NCBI GenBank assembly: GCA_026414725.1
Contig: JAOAIL010000011.1
Coordinates: 1 to 46,636 of the forward strand
DNA length: 46,636 nucleotides
Direction of reading: 5' to 3'
Origin: a bacterium
Lineage (GTDB): Bacteria > Ratteibacteria > UBA8468 > B48-G9 > JAFGKM01
The position numbers and the translations under genes were made by a program. Below the pieces are notes generated by a model, which was given only the letters and a program-made list of their open reading frames with translations, was not told the DNA's origin and searched no databases. How positions within the stretch are numbered: position 1 is the stretch's first letter; each line of letters starts with the position of its first letter. Below are positions 18,148 through 28,784 of the stretch, in pieces.

Positions 18148-18674
18148 TAAGCAAGGAAAAACAGGAGGAACTAAAAAGAAGGTCTCTTGAACTTTTGAAA
18201 AAGGCAGGTATTGTTATTACAGAGAAAGAATATGAAAATATGGAAGTGGTGGAGTTAGAACTGGGTATTCCTGAGATGATAGGTGCCCAGATAATCGTAT
18301 ATGAGAATAATGACAGATACTGTGCAAAAGAACTGATTATGCTGCCACGACAGACCTGTCCTGAACACAGACATCCACCAATTTCACCATCCAATCCAGG
18401 TAAACAGGAGACATTCAGGTGTAGATACGGAGAGGTGTATCTTTATGTCCCGGGTGAGCCGGTAAAAAATCCAAAAGCAATACTTAAAGCGAGAAAGGAA
18501 TACTTTACTGTCTGGAATGAAATCATTTTAAAACCTGGGGACCAGTACACTTTACCACCTGATACACTACACTGGTTCCAGGCAGGGGATGAAGGTGCTA
18601 TTGTTTCTGAATTTTCATCAACGAGTATGGATGAAACAGATGTTTTTACAGACCCTGATATAAAAAGGGTATAG
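18144..18674 (+). CDS. D-lyxose isomerase-like cupin
   Basis: A 176-residue cupin that resembles D-lyxose ketol-isomerases, which interconvert D-lyxose and D-xylulose (and often D-mannose and D-fructose) with a Mn ion. Metal-site candidates are the CPEHRHPP stretch, the Glu in KQETFRCRYGEVYLY and the late His in LPPDTLHWFQAG. FSSTSMDETDVFTDP is a family-like tail. The frame is open to a GTG at 18138, but AAGGAGG five bases before ATG 18144 sets the start, giving an ATGA overlap with gltX. Its product could feed the pentose phosphate pool. Confidence 0.85.
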   Translation: MISKEKQEELKRRSLELLKKAGIVITEKEYENMEVVELELGIPEMIGAQIIVYENNDRYCAKELIMLPRQTCPEHRHPPISPSNPGKQETFRCRYGEVYLYVPGEPVKNPKAILKARKEYFTVWNEIILKPGDQYTLPPDTLHWFQAGDEGAIVSEFSSTSMDETDVFTDPDIKRV

Positions 18675-18685
18675 AGGGGTCTTCT

Positions 18686-19774
18686 ATGGAATTTAAACCA
18701 AATTTTGAAGAACTCCAGCCATATTATGAAGCATTCTGGAACTGTGAAGTACTTGATAAAATAGCAGTGATTGTAAAAGCACCCAAGAGGAAAGGTTCTG
18801 ATATCAGTTGGTTCAACCGGTTTACTCCTTATTTTCTCGTTACCCAGAAGCCAGATATTATTTTGGATGCCTTTGAAGAATATCTAAAAGAGGTTTATTA
18901 CGGAGGACTTGCGGTTCCATACTTTCTCCCTTTTTTAGGTCCGGATATACTTTCTGCTTTTCTCGGAGCAGAAATACAATTTTCTCCAGAATCAAAAGAA
19001 ACCTCCTGGATTGACTGGTCAAAACCTCTCTTGCCTGATTATAAAAATTTGGAACAACTTTATATAGATGAGAGCAACCCTTTATACCAGAAGTATTTAA
19101 ACCTTACCAAAGCGGCTGCAGAAAGGGGTAAGAATAGATATATTGTAGGAGTTACTGACCTGCACAGCAATTTTGATGCCCTATGCGTTTTAAGGGGTGG
19201 TCCTGATAGAGCATGTATGGATTTGATTGACTATCCTGAAGAGGCAAAAAAGGTAATAAACTTTTTATATAAGGCATGGCAGAAGGTCTATGATGATTAC
19301 TGGTCCATAGTAAAAGATATACAGAAAGGAAGCACAACATGGATAGACATATGGGCACCTGGCAAGATGTTTCCTGTCCAGAACGATTTTTCCTGTCTTG
19401 TTTCTTCTTCTGTATATAAAGAGTTTTTCCTTGAAGAGTTGTTATGGGAAATAGAATATCTTGACTACTCCATATATCACCTTGATGGAGTGGAGGCACT
19501 GCAACATCTTGATATTTTACTTGATATCCCTAAACTTAATGCAATCCAGTGGGTATCAGGAGCAAAGTTCAGCAGTGTAAGTATTGAAAGGTGGATACCT
19601 CTTTATCAGAAGATACAGGCAAAGAAAAAAGCAATTATAGTATATCCTAAATTACATGAGATAGATATTGTTCTTGAAAATTTGAGACCAGAAGGGCTTT
19701 TGTTATCATTAAGTTGTAGTTGTCAGGAAGAAGCAAAAGAAGTATTGAAAAAATTGGGATGGAAAAATGATTAG
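18686..19774 (+). CDS. URO-D/MtaA-fold protein of unknown substrate
   Basis: A 362-residue protein of the uroporphyrinogen decarboxylase superfamily, close to proteins often labelled trimethylamine corrinoid protein 2 in databases (my recollection). Family-like features are the DWSKPLLPDY region, FDALCVLRGGPDRACMDLIDYPEEA, WIDIWAPGKMFPVQNDFSCLVSS, YHLDGVEALQHLDILL and NAIQWVSGA. Members act in methyl transfer to or from corrinoids, or have unknown roles; the porphyrinogen-binding motifs of true HemE are absent. It lies 11 bases after the lyxose isomerase and overlaps cysS by 8 bases. Confidence 0.7.
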   Translation: MEFKPNFEELQPYYEAFWNCEVLDKIAVIVKAPKRKGSDISWFNRFTPYFLVTQKPDIILDAFEEYLKEVYYGGLAVPYFLPFLGPDILSAFLGAEIQFSPESKETSWIDWSKPLLPDYKNLEQLYIDESNPLYQKYLNLTKAAAERGKNRYIVGVTDLHSNFDALCVLRGGPDRACMDLIDYPEEAKKVINFLYKAWQKVYDDYWSIVKDIQKGSTTWIDIWAPGKMFPVQNDFSCLVSSSVYKEFFLEELLWEIEYLDYSIYHLDGVEALQHLDILLDIPKLNAIQWVSGAKFSSVSIERWIPLYQKIQAKKKAIIVYPKLHEIDIVLENLRPEGLLLSLSCSCQEEAKEVLKKLGWKND

Positions 19775-21149
19775 GTTTTACAATACACTTACAAAGAGAA
19801 AGGAAGAGTTTAAACCCCTTGAAGAAGGTACTGTTAAACTCTATACCTGTGGTCCTACGGTTTATGACCTTGCACATATAGGAAACTTCCGTGCCTATGC
19901 CTTTGAAGACCTGTTACATAGATATCTTGAATACAGTGGATATAAAGTAATAAGGGTAATGAATATAACCGATGTGGATGATAAGACAATAAAAGGTGCT
20001 CAAAGGGAAGGAATAAATCTGAGGGAATACACGGACAGATACATTTCTGCATTTTTAAAAGATATGGAGACACTCCGACTTAAAAAACCGGATTATCTTC
20101 CGAGAGCAACAGACCATATCCCTGAGATGGTTTCTCTTATAAAAAAACTTTTAGATAAAGGTTATGCTTATTATAAAGACGGTTCTATATACTTCAGTAT
20201 AGCAAAATTTCCTTCTTATGGCACACTTGCAGGTATAGATATTTCAGAGATAAAACCCGGCGCAAGGGTGGATGTGGATGAATACGAAAAAGAGGATGTG
20301 CGGGACTTTGCTCTGTGGAAGGAGGAAAAGGAAGGGGTATTCTGGGATACAGAGATAGGAAGGGGTCGGCCTGGCTGGCATATAGAGTGTTCTGCTATGA
20401 GTATGAAGTATCTGGGAGAGAGTTTTGATATACATACAGGCGGTGTTGATAATATCTTCCCGCACCATGAAAATGAAATTGCACAGAGTGAGGCAGCCAC
20501 AGGTAAAAAATTCGTAAACTACTGGTTACACTGGGCACATCTTCTTGTAAACAATGAGAAGATGTCAAAATCAAAAGGAAACTTTTATACACTCAGGGAT
20601 ATACTTAATAAAGGGTATAACCCTGTGGCTATAAGGTACCTTCTTCTTTCTACACATTACAGGGACCCGCTGAACTTTACAGAAAGGTCTCTTGTTCAGG
20701 CAGAAAACACAATAAAAAACTATAATGCCTTCTATCAGGCACTGGACTTCTGCAAAGGAGATAAAACGAATAAGGATATAAAGGACGCAATAGTTAAAGC
20801 AAGAGATGGTTTTACAGGTGGTCTTGATGATGACCTGAATATCTCTCTCGCTCTTTCAGAGGTCTTTAATCTTATGAAGAAGGTCAATACATACATAACA
20901 GATGGTTCTCTATCACTGGTAGATGCATTATATATCAAAAATTTTCTTGAAGAGATAGACAGTATCCTTGTAATACTTGATAAAGAGAAGATAGAACTTA
21001 CAGAACAAGAAAAAGCATTAGTTAAAGAAAGAGAAGAGGCAAGAAGGGCAAAGAATTTCCAGAAGGCAGATGAGTTAAGAGAGATATTGAAAACAAAAGG
21101 AATAATATTAGAAGACACCCCCTATGGAACAAGATGGAAAAGGTTATAA
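19767..21149 (+). CDS. cysS: Cysteinyl-tRNA synthetase
   Basis: A 460-residue class I synthetase. The HIGH-like motif is TVYDLAHIGNFRAY (H37-N40), preceded by zinc Cys28 in YTCGPTVYD. Other zinc ligands lie in WHIECSAMS and FPHHENEIAQSE, and the KMSKS loop is NEKMSKSKGNF. The C-terminal DALR-type anticodon helices are present (NARRAKNFQKADELREILKTKGI-like ending). It overlaps the URO-D-like gene upstream by 8 bases and the pseudopilin gene downstream by 26 bases. Confidence 0.97.
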   Translation: MIRFYNTLTKRKEEFKPLEEGTVKLYTCGPTVYDLAHIGNFRAYAFEDLLHRYLEYSGYKVIRVMNITDVDDKTIKGAQREGINLREYTDRYISAFLKDMETLRLKKPDYLPRATDHIPEMVSLIKKLLDKGYAYYKDGSIYFSIAKFPSYGTLAGIDISEIKPGARVDVDEYEKEDVRDFALWKEEKEGVFWDTEIGRGRPGWHIECSAMSMKYLGESFDIHTGGVDNIFPHHENEIAQSEAATGKKFVNYWLHWAHLLVNNEKMSKSKGNFYTLRDILNKGYNPVAIRYLLLSTHYRDPLNFTERSLVQAENTIKNYNAFYQALDFCKGDKTNKDIKDAIVKARDGFTGGLDDDLNISLALSEVFNLMKKVNTYITDGSLSLVDALYIKNFLEEIDSILVILDKEKIELTEQEKALVKEREEARRAKNFQKADELREILKTKGIILEDTPYGTRWKRL

Positions 21150-21582
21150 AAAAGGTATGACGCTTATAGAGATTCTTGTTGTAATTGCTATTATTTCTGT
21201 GATTGCTGCATTTTGTCTTCCTGTCTATCGTAAAGCAAAAGTAAGGGCTCTTATAGTAAAGACACAGGCAATAATAAACTCTCTTGAAGCAGCGCTCTCT
21301 ATGTATAGCACTGACTTTGGTGATTATCCACATTATACTGGAGAAGGAACAACCTTTCTTGTATTAATTCTACAGGGTCCAGTAGATAGCCCTTTCTGGA
21401 AAGGTCCTTATATGAGATTTAAGAAAGAAGACCTTGACAGCGCAGGAAACATACTTGATTCATGGAAGATGCCCCTTTATTATAGATACCCGCAGGATGA
21501 ATATCAAAATATTCCCTATCTTATCTTTTCTGCTGGTCCGGATAGAAAATATGACACCCCTGATGACATAGGCAACTGGTGA
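21124..21582 (+). CDS. GspG-type pseudopilin
   Basis: A 152-residue type II secretion or type IV pilus-like major pseudopilin. The prepilin peptidase site is Gly11-Met12 in YKKGMTLIEILVV, with Glu at position +5 of the mature protein and an adjacent hydrophobic helix. The C-terminal part ends SAGPDRKYDTPDDIGNW, the aspartate-rich calcium-binding pattern of GspG. The first ATG lies 26 bases inside cysS and has no clear ribosome site, so it may depend on translational coupling. No other secretion gene is in the window. Confidence 0.85.
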   Translation: MEQDGKGYKKGMTLIEILVVIAIISVIAAFCLPVYRKAKVRALIVKTQAIINSLEAALSMYSTDFGDYPHYTGEGTTFLVLILQGPVDSPFWKGPYMRFKKEDLDSAGNILDSWKMPLYYRYPQDEYQNIPYLIFSAGPDRKYDTPDDIGNW

Positions 21583-21639
21583 TTATTTCAAAGGAGCAAT
21601 TTTATTTATGCCACATTACTTATGGATTATTAACTTTAT

Positions 21640-21968
21640 CAATATCTAAGTCCTATATAGAGTGAAACAACAATTGTCAGCATACCCGGTTATTATAAGA
21701 AGCGTTATCTTTTCTTTTAAAAACCATGCAAAAATAAGTATAAAGATAGGGTTAGCATTCATAAGAATACTGGAGGATGTTGCTGTGGTATATTTAAGGG
21801 ATGTAAAATCAGAATATTTAATAAGAATATACAGGCGGACATACATCTCAGAAAGACAAGGATGACAGGGTTGACATTCTCATCACTTAATATAAATCTG
21901 CCAACAACAAAAACAGTTCCCCAGCTGATAGAGGCAAACAGAGTACAGATATATCCTTTTGTTTTCAT
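21640..21968 (-). pseudogene. Decayed EamA/DMT-type transporter, first half only
   Basis: On the minus strand a start at 21968 gives KTKGYICTLFASISWGTVFVVGRF in one frame, the typical N-terminus of an EamA-domain drug/metabolite transporter. The match then moves to a second frame (DFTSLKYTTATSSSILMNANP and IFILIFAWFLKEKITLL) and to a third (GMLTIVVSLYIGLRY) before a stop. So at least two frameshifts, and probably a small deletion between the first two parts, have broken it, and the second EamA domain is missing. It fills most of the gap between the pseudopilin gene and dnaJ. No mobile element is seen beside it. Confidence 0.75.
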
Positions 21969-22023
21969 ATGATTTTATTGTTTTAAGTAGAAACGATATA
22001 CTTCCATAAATAAAAGTATAGTT

Positions 22024-23210
<1,187 letters not shown>

Positions 23211-23223
<13 letters not shown>

Positions 23224-23241
23224 GGGCTTTTATACCCTTGC
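23211..23241 (-). terminator. Intrinsic terminator after 16S rRNA
   Basis: A 7-bp GCAAGGG/CCCTTGC stem with an 8-base loop is followed on the minus strand by nine Ts. It sits about 60 bases beyond the mature 3' end of the 16S gene, so transcription stops without reaching any 23S or 5S gene. Confidence 0.85.
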
Positions 23242-23265
23242 TTTCTTTTCCATTCAATAAGAAGT

Positions 23266-23282
23266 GGAGGTATACGGACCTC
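23266..23282 (-). other. 3' arm of 16S processing stem
   Basis: On the plus strand this reads GGAGGTATACGGACCTC. It matches the reverse complement of the leader arm (24860-24876) at 16 of 17 positions, so in the transcript the two arms can pair and bring the ends of pre-16S together for RNase III-like cleavage. Confidence 0.7.
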
Positions 23283-23296
23283 GGTTTATTACTCCA

Positions 23297-24852
<1,556 letters not shown>

Positions 24853-24859
24853 ATTTTTT

Positions 24860-24876
24860 GAGGTCCGAATACCTCC
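24860..24876 (-). other. 5' arm of 16S processing stem
   Basis: The leader RNA reads GGAGGTATTCGGACCTC. It pairs with the trailer arm with one mismatch, and pairing can extend outward through AAGT with a one-base bulge. Confidence 0.7.
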
Positions 24877-24880
24877 AACT

Positions 24881-24891
24881 TTTCAAAGAAC
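24881..24891 (-). promoter_or_regulatory. boxA-like antitermination site in the 16S leader
   Basis: The leader RNA contains GTTCTTTGAAA, close to the bacterial rRNA boxA bound by NusB/S10. It is between the promoter and the processing stem, the usual place. Confidence 0.55.
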
Positions 24892-24910
24892 TACTTTTTT
24901 TTAGCAGAGT

Positions 24911-24940
24911 ATTATACCCTGCTTTTCTACCTTATGTCAA
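24911..24940 (-). promoter_or_regulatory. Consensus promoter for 16S rRNA
   Basis: On the minus strand TTGACA (24935-24940) and TATAAT (24911-24916) match the sigma-70 consensus exactly with an 18-base spacer. The mature 16S start is about 59 bases downstream of the -10. Confidence 0.85.
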
Positions 24941-24983
24941 GAGATTTACTGCATTCCTCCATAATCCCCAAAAAACATAATCC

Positions 24984-25175
24984 TTATTCTGCTGGTGCAG
25001 GTGTTTCTGCAGGGGGTGCTGGAGGTGCAGGAGGCATTCCCCCTTCCATACCCGGAGGAGGAGTAACTGGAGCAGTCCTCTTCGGCATTGCCTGCTTGAT
25101 AATGAAGAAGAGCGCTACCAGAATGATGATTATCAGAATCACCACCGCCGCCGGATTGTTCTTCTTATCTGCCAT
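24984..25175 (-). CDS. Small membrane-anchored proline-rich protein
   Basis: A 63-residue protein: a short Lys/Asn-rich N-terminus (MADKKNN), one hydrophobic helix (about residues 9-27, rich in Val/Ile/Leu), a basic turn (KQAMPKR) and a Pro/Ala-rich tail with many PP and PAP units. The topology suggests an inner-membrane anchor with an extended tail; no function is known to me. It has a strong AAGGAGGG ribosome site and its own near-consensus promoter (25214-25241), which supports a real gene. It lies between tRNA-Pro(GGG) and the 16S promoter. Confidence 0.75.
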   Translation of the reverse strand: MADKKNNPAAVVILIIIILVALFFIIKQAMPKRTAPVTPPPGMEGGMPPAPPAPPAETPAPAE

Positions 25176-25213
25176 CTCTCATCCCTCCTTTCTTTTTTTC
25201 TAAATTGGTTTTA

Positions 25214-25241
25214 ACTTTAACATATCTAAAAAATTTGTCAA
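25214..25241 (-). promoter_or_regulatory. Promoter for the small membrane protein
   Basis: On the minus strand a perfect TTGACA (25236-25241) and TAAAGT (25214-25219) are separated by 16 bases, about 38 bases before the start codon. Confidence 0.7.
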
Positions 25242-25274
25242 GTCAATTTTATTTTTTTTCTCTTTCCTTAAAAG

Positions 25275-25350
25275 TCGGGGCGCCCGGATTTGAACCGGGG
25301 ACTCCCAGAACCCCATTCTGGTGCCCTAAACCGGACTAGGCCACGCCCCG
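25275..25350 (-). tRNA. tRNA-Pro (anticodon GGG)
   Basis: The minus strand folds as a full cloverleaf of 76 bases: acceptor CGGGGCG/CGCCCCG with discriminator A, D arm GCCT/GGGC with GG in the loop, anticodon stem CCAGA/TCTGG with loop ATGGGGT (anticodon GGG), five-base variable loop and T arm CCCGG-TTCAAAT-CCGGG. The 5' C1 paired to G72 is characteristic of bacterial tRNA-Pro. CCA is not encoded, so it is added after transcription. It lies 41 bases after the methyltransferase gene, which may share its transcript. Confidence 0.95.
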
Positions 25351-25391
25351 TAGTAAAAAACTCAAAATGCTAAACTTTAAAAACTTCACTT

Positions 25392-26201
25392 CTATTTTAT
25401 AGTATCGGACTGACGGCACATCTTTATATAATTCATACAATATTCATCTTTCCCTGTCAATGTCTCTGATACATTTATACCTTCTCTCATCCCTTCATCA
25501 ACAGGGTCAATGATTGCTGAATCAAGACCATATGCAATTGAAATTGCAAGAAAATATTTGTTCAATAATTTTCTCTTCGGCAATCCAAAAGAAACATTTG
25601 AAAGTCCACAGGTTGTTTTTATTCCAGGAAATTTTTCTTTTATTCTTACAACACTCTCCAAAAACATCATACCGTTTTTCACATCAACACTGATGGGCTG
25701 AACAAGAGGGTCTACAAAGATATTTTCTCTCTTTATTCCTGCTTCTTCTAAAATCATTACCAGTTTCTCTGTTATCTCTATTCTTTTCTCTACATTAACA
25801 GGAATACCAGCATCATCCATTGTTAAAGCCACTACCTTACTCGTATTGTTTTCTTTTATTACAGGAAGAAGATTCTCTATTCTTTTACTTTCTCCATTTA
25901 TAGAGTTTATCATTCTATCTGTACTTTTTATGCGACCGAGACATCTTTTTATAACAGCAGGGTCTGAACTATCTATGCTTACAGGAATTACTCCTATTTC
26001 ATTTACTATATCAATAAGCCACTCCATATCAGAGATTTCTATATCCTGTCCTCTGCCTGTACCTGCATTAAGGTCAATATAATTTGCCCCTGCTTCAATC
26101 TGTTTTATAATAATTTTTTTTATATACTCTTTATCTTTCTTTTCAATCGCTTCTCTTATTGGTTTTCTCGTAGCATTTACAAGTTCTCCTATAACTATCA
26201 T
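25392..26201 (-). CDS. AcsE-like methyltetrahydrofolate methyltransferase
   Basis: A 269-residue pterin-binding TIM barrel of the kind that moves the methyl group of methyl-tetrahydrofolate to a corrinoid protein, as AcsE does in the Wood-Ljungdahl pathway. Landmarks are the N-terminal IVIGELVN, GANYIDLNAG, VSIDSSDPAVI, MINSINGES, VALTMDDAGIP, VDPLVQPI and TCGLSNVSFGLPKR, which align with M. thermoacetica AcsE as I recall it. The corrinoid partner and CO dehydrogenase are not in the window; the URO-D-like gene at 18686 may be in related metabolism. GGGAGAG supports the start. Confidence 0.82.
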   Translation of the reverse strand: MIVIGELVNATRKPIREAIEKKDKEYIKKIIIKQIEAGANYIDLNAGTGRGQDIEISDMEWLIDIVNEIGVIPVSIDSSDPAVIKRCLGRIKSTDRMINSINGESKRIENLLPVIKENNTSKVVALTMDDAGIPVNVEKRIEITEKLVMILEEAGIKRENIFVDPLVQPISVDVKNGMMFLESVVRIKEKFPGIKTTCGLSNVSFGLPKRKLLNKYFLAISIAYGLDSAIIDPVDEGMREGINVSETLTGKDEYCMNYIKMCRQSDTIK

Positions 26202-26289
26202 TGTTCTCTCCCTGTCTTTTTCAAATTATCCCTCGGAAGGAAAACAGAGACATTATAGAACAGAAAATCATTTTATTCAAATTTTTTTA

Positions 26290-26298
26290 TGGTATACT
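26290..26298 (+). promoter_or_regulatory. Extended -10 promoter for the fucosidase gene
   Basis: TGG followed by TATACT forms an extended -10. No good -35 is seen, as is common for this type. AAAGGAG lies between it and the ATG at 26326. Confidence 0.55.
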
Positions 26299-26325
26299 AT
26301 TTATTTATTAAAAAAGGAGAAGAAA

Positions 26326-27606
26326 ATGGAAGGACTAAGAAAAGGGAAGGGTGATTATGGATGGTTTGTAAACGCAAGGTTTGGACTTTTTATACACTGG
26401 GGGCTCTATGCATTACCTGCAAGGCATGAATGGGTGAGATACCATGAAGAAATTACTGATGATGTTTATGATGAAAAATACTTCAAAAGGTTTAACCCTG
26501 ACCTATATAATCCTGAAGAGTGGGCAAGAATAGCAAAACAGACAGGAATGAAATATGCAGTTATCACAACAAAACACCATGAGGGTTTCTGCCTCTGGGA
26601 TTCAAAATACACTGACTATAAGGCAACAAACACACCTGCAAAAAGAGACCTGCTCCGCGAATTTGTTGATGCATTCAGGAAGGAAGGGTTAAGGATTGGT
26701 TTTTATTACTCCCTCATTGACTGGCACCATCCTCACTTTACAATTGATAAATTACATCCTTTAAGAAACCATCCTGCTAAAGAAAAATTGAATAAAGTAA
26801 GAGATATGTCTAAGTACAGGGAATATCTGCATAACCAAATAAAAGAGATTCTTACTGATTTTGGAAAAATTGACCTACTTTTTACTGATTTCAGTTATCC
26901 TGGAGAGGATGGTAAGGGAAAAGATGACTGGGGGAGTGAAGAACTTGTGAAAACGATCAGGAAATTACAGCCACATATCCTTATAAATGACCGTCTTGAC
27001 CTTAAGGATGAATGGGATTTCAAAACCCCTGAGCAAATAACACCATTTCAATGGCCTGAAGTTGATGGAAAGAAGGTTATATGGGAGTCCTGTCAGACCT
27101 TTTCTGGTTCCTGGGGATACCATAGAGATGAGGCAACATGGCGGGAACCAGAAGTAACAATAAAAACATTAATTGAATGTGTAAGTAAAGGGGGAAATCT
27201 TATCCTGAATGTAGGACCTACTGCGAGAGGTGAATTTGATTACAGGGCAAAACAGCATCTTGAAAAAGTTGGGGAATGGATGCACTATCACTCAGGCAGT
27301 ATTTACGGTTGTACCCAAGCACCGGAAGAATTTAAGGCACCTGAGTATTGTAGATTAACCTATAATTCTGATAAGAAATGTATTTATGTCCACCTGTTCT
27401 CCTGGCCTTATAAATTTCTACTTCTTGAAGGAAAGGTATGGCACCAGGTAAAATATGCCCAGCTTCTAAATGATGCGAGTGAAATTAAGATAGGAATGGA
27501 TGAATGGCATAAAAAACAGGTAGGAGAAAAGGAAGGCATTGTTCTTACATTGCCACCGGTAAAACCAAAAGTAGATGTCCCTGTGATTGAATTGTTCCTG
27601 ACATAA
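26326..27606 (+). CDS. GH29 alpha-L-fucosidase
   Basis: A 426-residue glycosidase of family 29 that removes terminal alpha-L-fucose with retention. The N-terminus RFGLFIHWGLYALPARHEWV, KYAVITTKHHEGFCLWDS and GFYYSLIDWHHP are hallmark segments, and the nucleophile Asp is in KIDLLFTDFSYPG. GNLILNVGPTARGEF closes the barrel and a short beta domain follows. The acid/base residue is variable in GH29 and I cannot assign it. No signal peptide is present, so it acts inside the cell on imported sugars. A small zincin gene follows 5 bases after its stop. Confidence 0.9.
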   Translation: MEGLRKGKGDYGWFVNARFGLFIHWGLYALPARHEWVRYHEEITDDVYDEKYFKRFNPDLYNPEEWARIAKQTGMKYAVITTKHHEGFCLWDSKYTDYKATNTPAKRDLLREFVDAFRKEGLRIGFYYSLIDWHHPHFTIDKLHPLRNHPAKEKLNKVRDMSKYREYLHNQIKEILTDFGKIDLLFTDFSYPGEDGKGKDDWGSEELVKTIRKLQPHILINDRLDLKDEWDFKTPEQITPFQWPEVDGKKVIWESCQTFSGSWGYHRDEATWREPEVTIKTLIECVSKGGNLILNVGPTARGEFDYRAKQHLEKVGEWMHYHSGSIYGCTQAPEEFKAPEYCRLTYNSDKKCIYVHLFSWPYKFLLLEGKVWHQVKYAQLLNDASEIKIGMDEWHKKQVGEKEGIVLTLPPVKPKVDVPVIELFLT

Positions 27607-27611
27607 TTTTT

Positions 27612-27950
27612 ATGAAGATACCAAAGGAAGAATTTGAAAAAATAGTAGCAGAGAAACTTGAGACATTGCCGGACATAATTAAACAACGGCTTGAAAATTT
27701 AGAATTCTTTGTTGAAGAAAGAACTTCACCAGAACTATTGGGGTTATATAACGGCATCCCTTTTCCTAAAAGAAAAAATCCTGGATACTCACTTGTTATG
27801 CCTGATAAAATCATACTCTTTAAAGAAAGTATAGAAAGGGGATGTAAAACTAAGGAAGAACTGGAAAGAAGGATTGAAAAGGTACTTTACCATGAAATTG
27901 GACACTACCTGGGACTTGATGAGAAAGAATTAAGAGAACTACATCTATAA
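27612..27950 (+). CDS. Small zincin-like metallopeptidase
   Basis: A 112-residue protein matching the short zinc metallopeptidase family PF06262 (zincin_1, formerly DUF1025). The zinc site HExxH is His94-Glu95-His98 in LYHEIGHYLGLDEKEL, with the usual following G-L-D/E-E pattern. The mid-protein GLYNGIPFPKR is also typical. Physiological role unknown. It follows the fucosidase by 5 bases, though a functional link is not implied. Its stop overlaps the convergent pabC stop region by 6 bases. Confidence 0.85.
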   Translation: MKIPKEEFEKIVAEKLETLPDIIKQRLENLEFFVEERTSPELLGLYNGIPFPKRKNPGYSLVMPDKIILFKESIERGCKTKEELERRIEKVLYHEIGHYLGLDEKELRELHL

Positions 27951-28784
27951 TTTTTCTAACTCTTCTCTTAAAAAAGATGAGATTTTGAATCCCTTGCTTT
28001 CAAATATCCCTTTTATTTCTTTAACAGGCATAAGACACATAAGGGTATTTGTAAGAAACACCTCATCTGCATCTTTTAATTCCTCTGGATAGAACTTACC
28101 TTCCTCTGTTTTTATTCCATATCTTTTACATATATTGAAAACCATATCTCTTACTGTCCCTTTCAGTATTCCGCACTCTAAGGAAGGTGTATATATCCTC
28201 TCTTTTTTTACAAAAAATAGATTTGATACAGCAGCACAGGCAAGATATTCAGAGGTATTCAGAAGTATAGCATCATCACACTTCTCTCTTCTTGCCTCCA
28301 TCCTCGCAAGTATGTTTTCAAGGTAGTTGAGGGATTTTATATATACCAGAGAGGACTTTTCATTTCTAAAATAATTTTTGCTTATAATACACCTTATACC
28401 CTCCCTGTAAAATTTCTCCGGATATGGATGGTATCTTCTCACCATAACAAGAATGTGTGCTTCCTTTTCTCCTGCTGGGTCAAAACTCTCAGGATTTTTC
28501 CTCCAAAGATTTATCCTGATATATGCATCTTTTATCCTGTGTTTTTTAAGAAGTTTTTCAATCTCCTCTTTCATACTATCTATATCATCAGGAATCTCCA
28601 GTCCACATACCATAGCACCTTTCTTCAGTCGTCTTATGTGCTGGTGCCACATAAAAATCTTGCTTCCTTTTGCACGGAGTGTTTCAAATATACCGTCTCC
28701 GTATAGAAAGCCCCTTTTGAGATAAGGAATTGTTATACTTTCTTCCTTAACCTTCTTTTTATCAAGTATGTAAAATGTCCTCAT
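27945..28784 (-). CDS. pabC: Aminodeoxychorismate lyase (class IV aminotransferase fold)
   Basis: Cleaves 4-amino-4-deoxychorismate to p-aminobenzoate and pyruvate with PLP, for folate synthesis. Visible motifs: RGFLYGDGIFETLRA near residue 30, the PLP lysine in SLVYIKSLNYLENI, DDAILLN, ACAAVSNLFFV and GILKGTVRDMV. The frame runs upstream to 28877, but ATG 28784, preceded by GGGAGGCG, gives the normal N-terminus and a length of 279 aa. It overlaps pabB by 23 bases, which with its neighbour favours PabC over branched-chain or D-amino-acid aminotransferase. Confidence 0.9.
   Translation of the reverse strand: MRTFYILDKKKVKEESITIPYLKRGFLYGDGIFETLRAKGSKIFMWHQHIRRLKKGAMVCGLEIPDDIDSMKEEIEKLLKKHRIKDAYIRINLWRKNPESFDPAGEKEAHILVMVRRYHPYPEKFYREGIRCIISKNYFRNEKSSLVYIKSLNYLENILARMEARREKCDDAILLNTSEYLACAAVSNLFFVKKERIYTPSLECGILKGTVRDMVFNICKRYGIKTEEGKFYPEELKDADEVFLTNTLMCLMPVKEIKGIFESKGFKISSFLREELEKL

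Noticed and set aside
17858-18394. Minus-strand frame across the gltX/lyxose isomerase junction
   Set aside because: Ser/Phe-rich antisense shadow covering two well supported genes.
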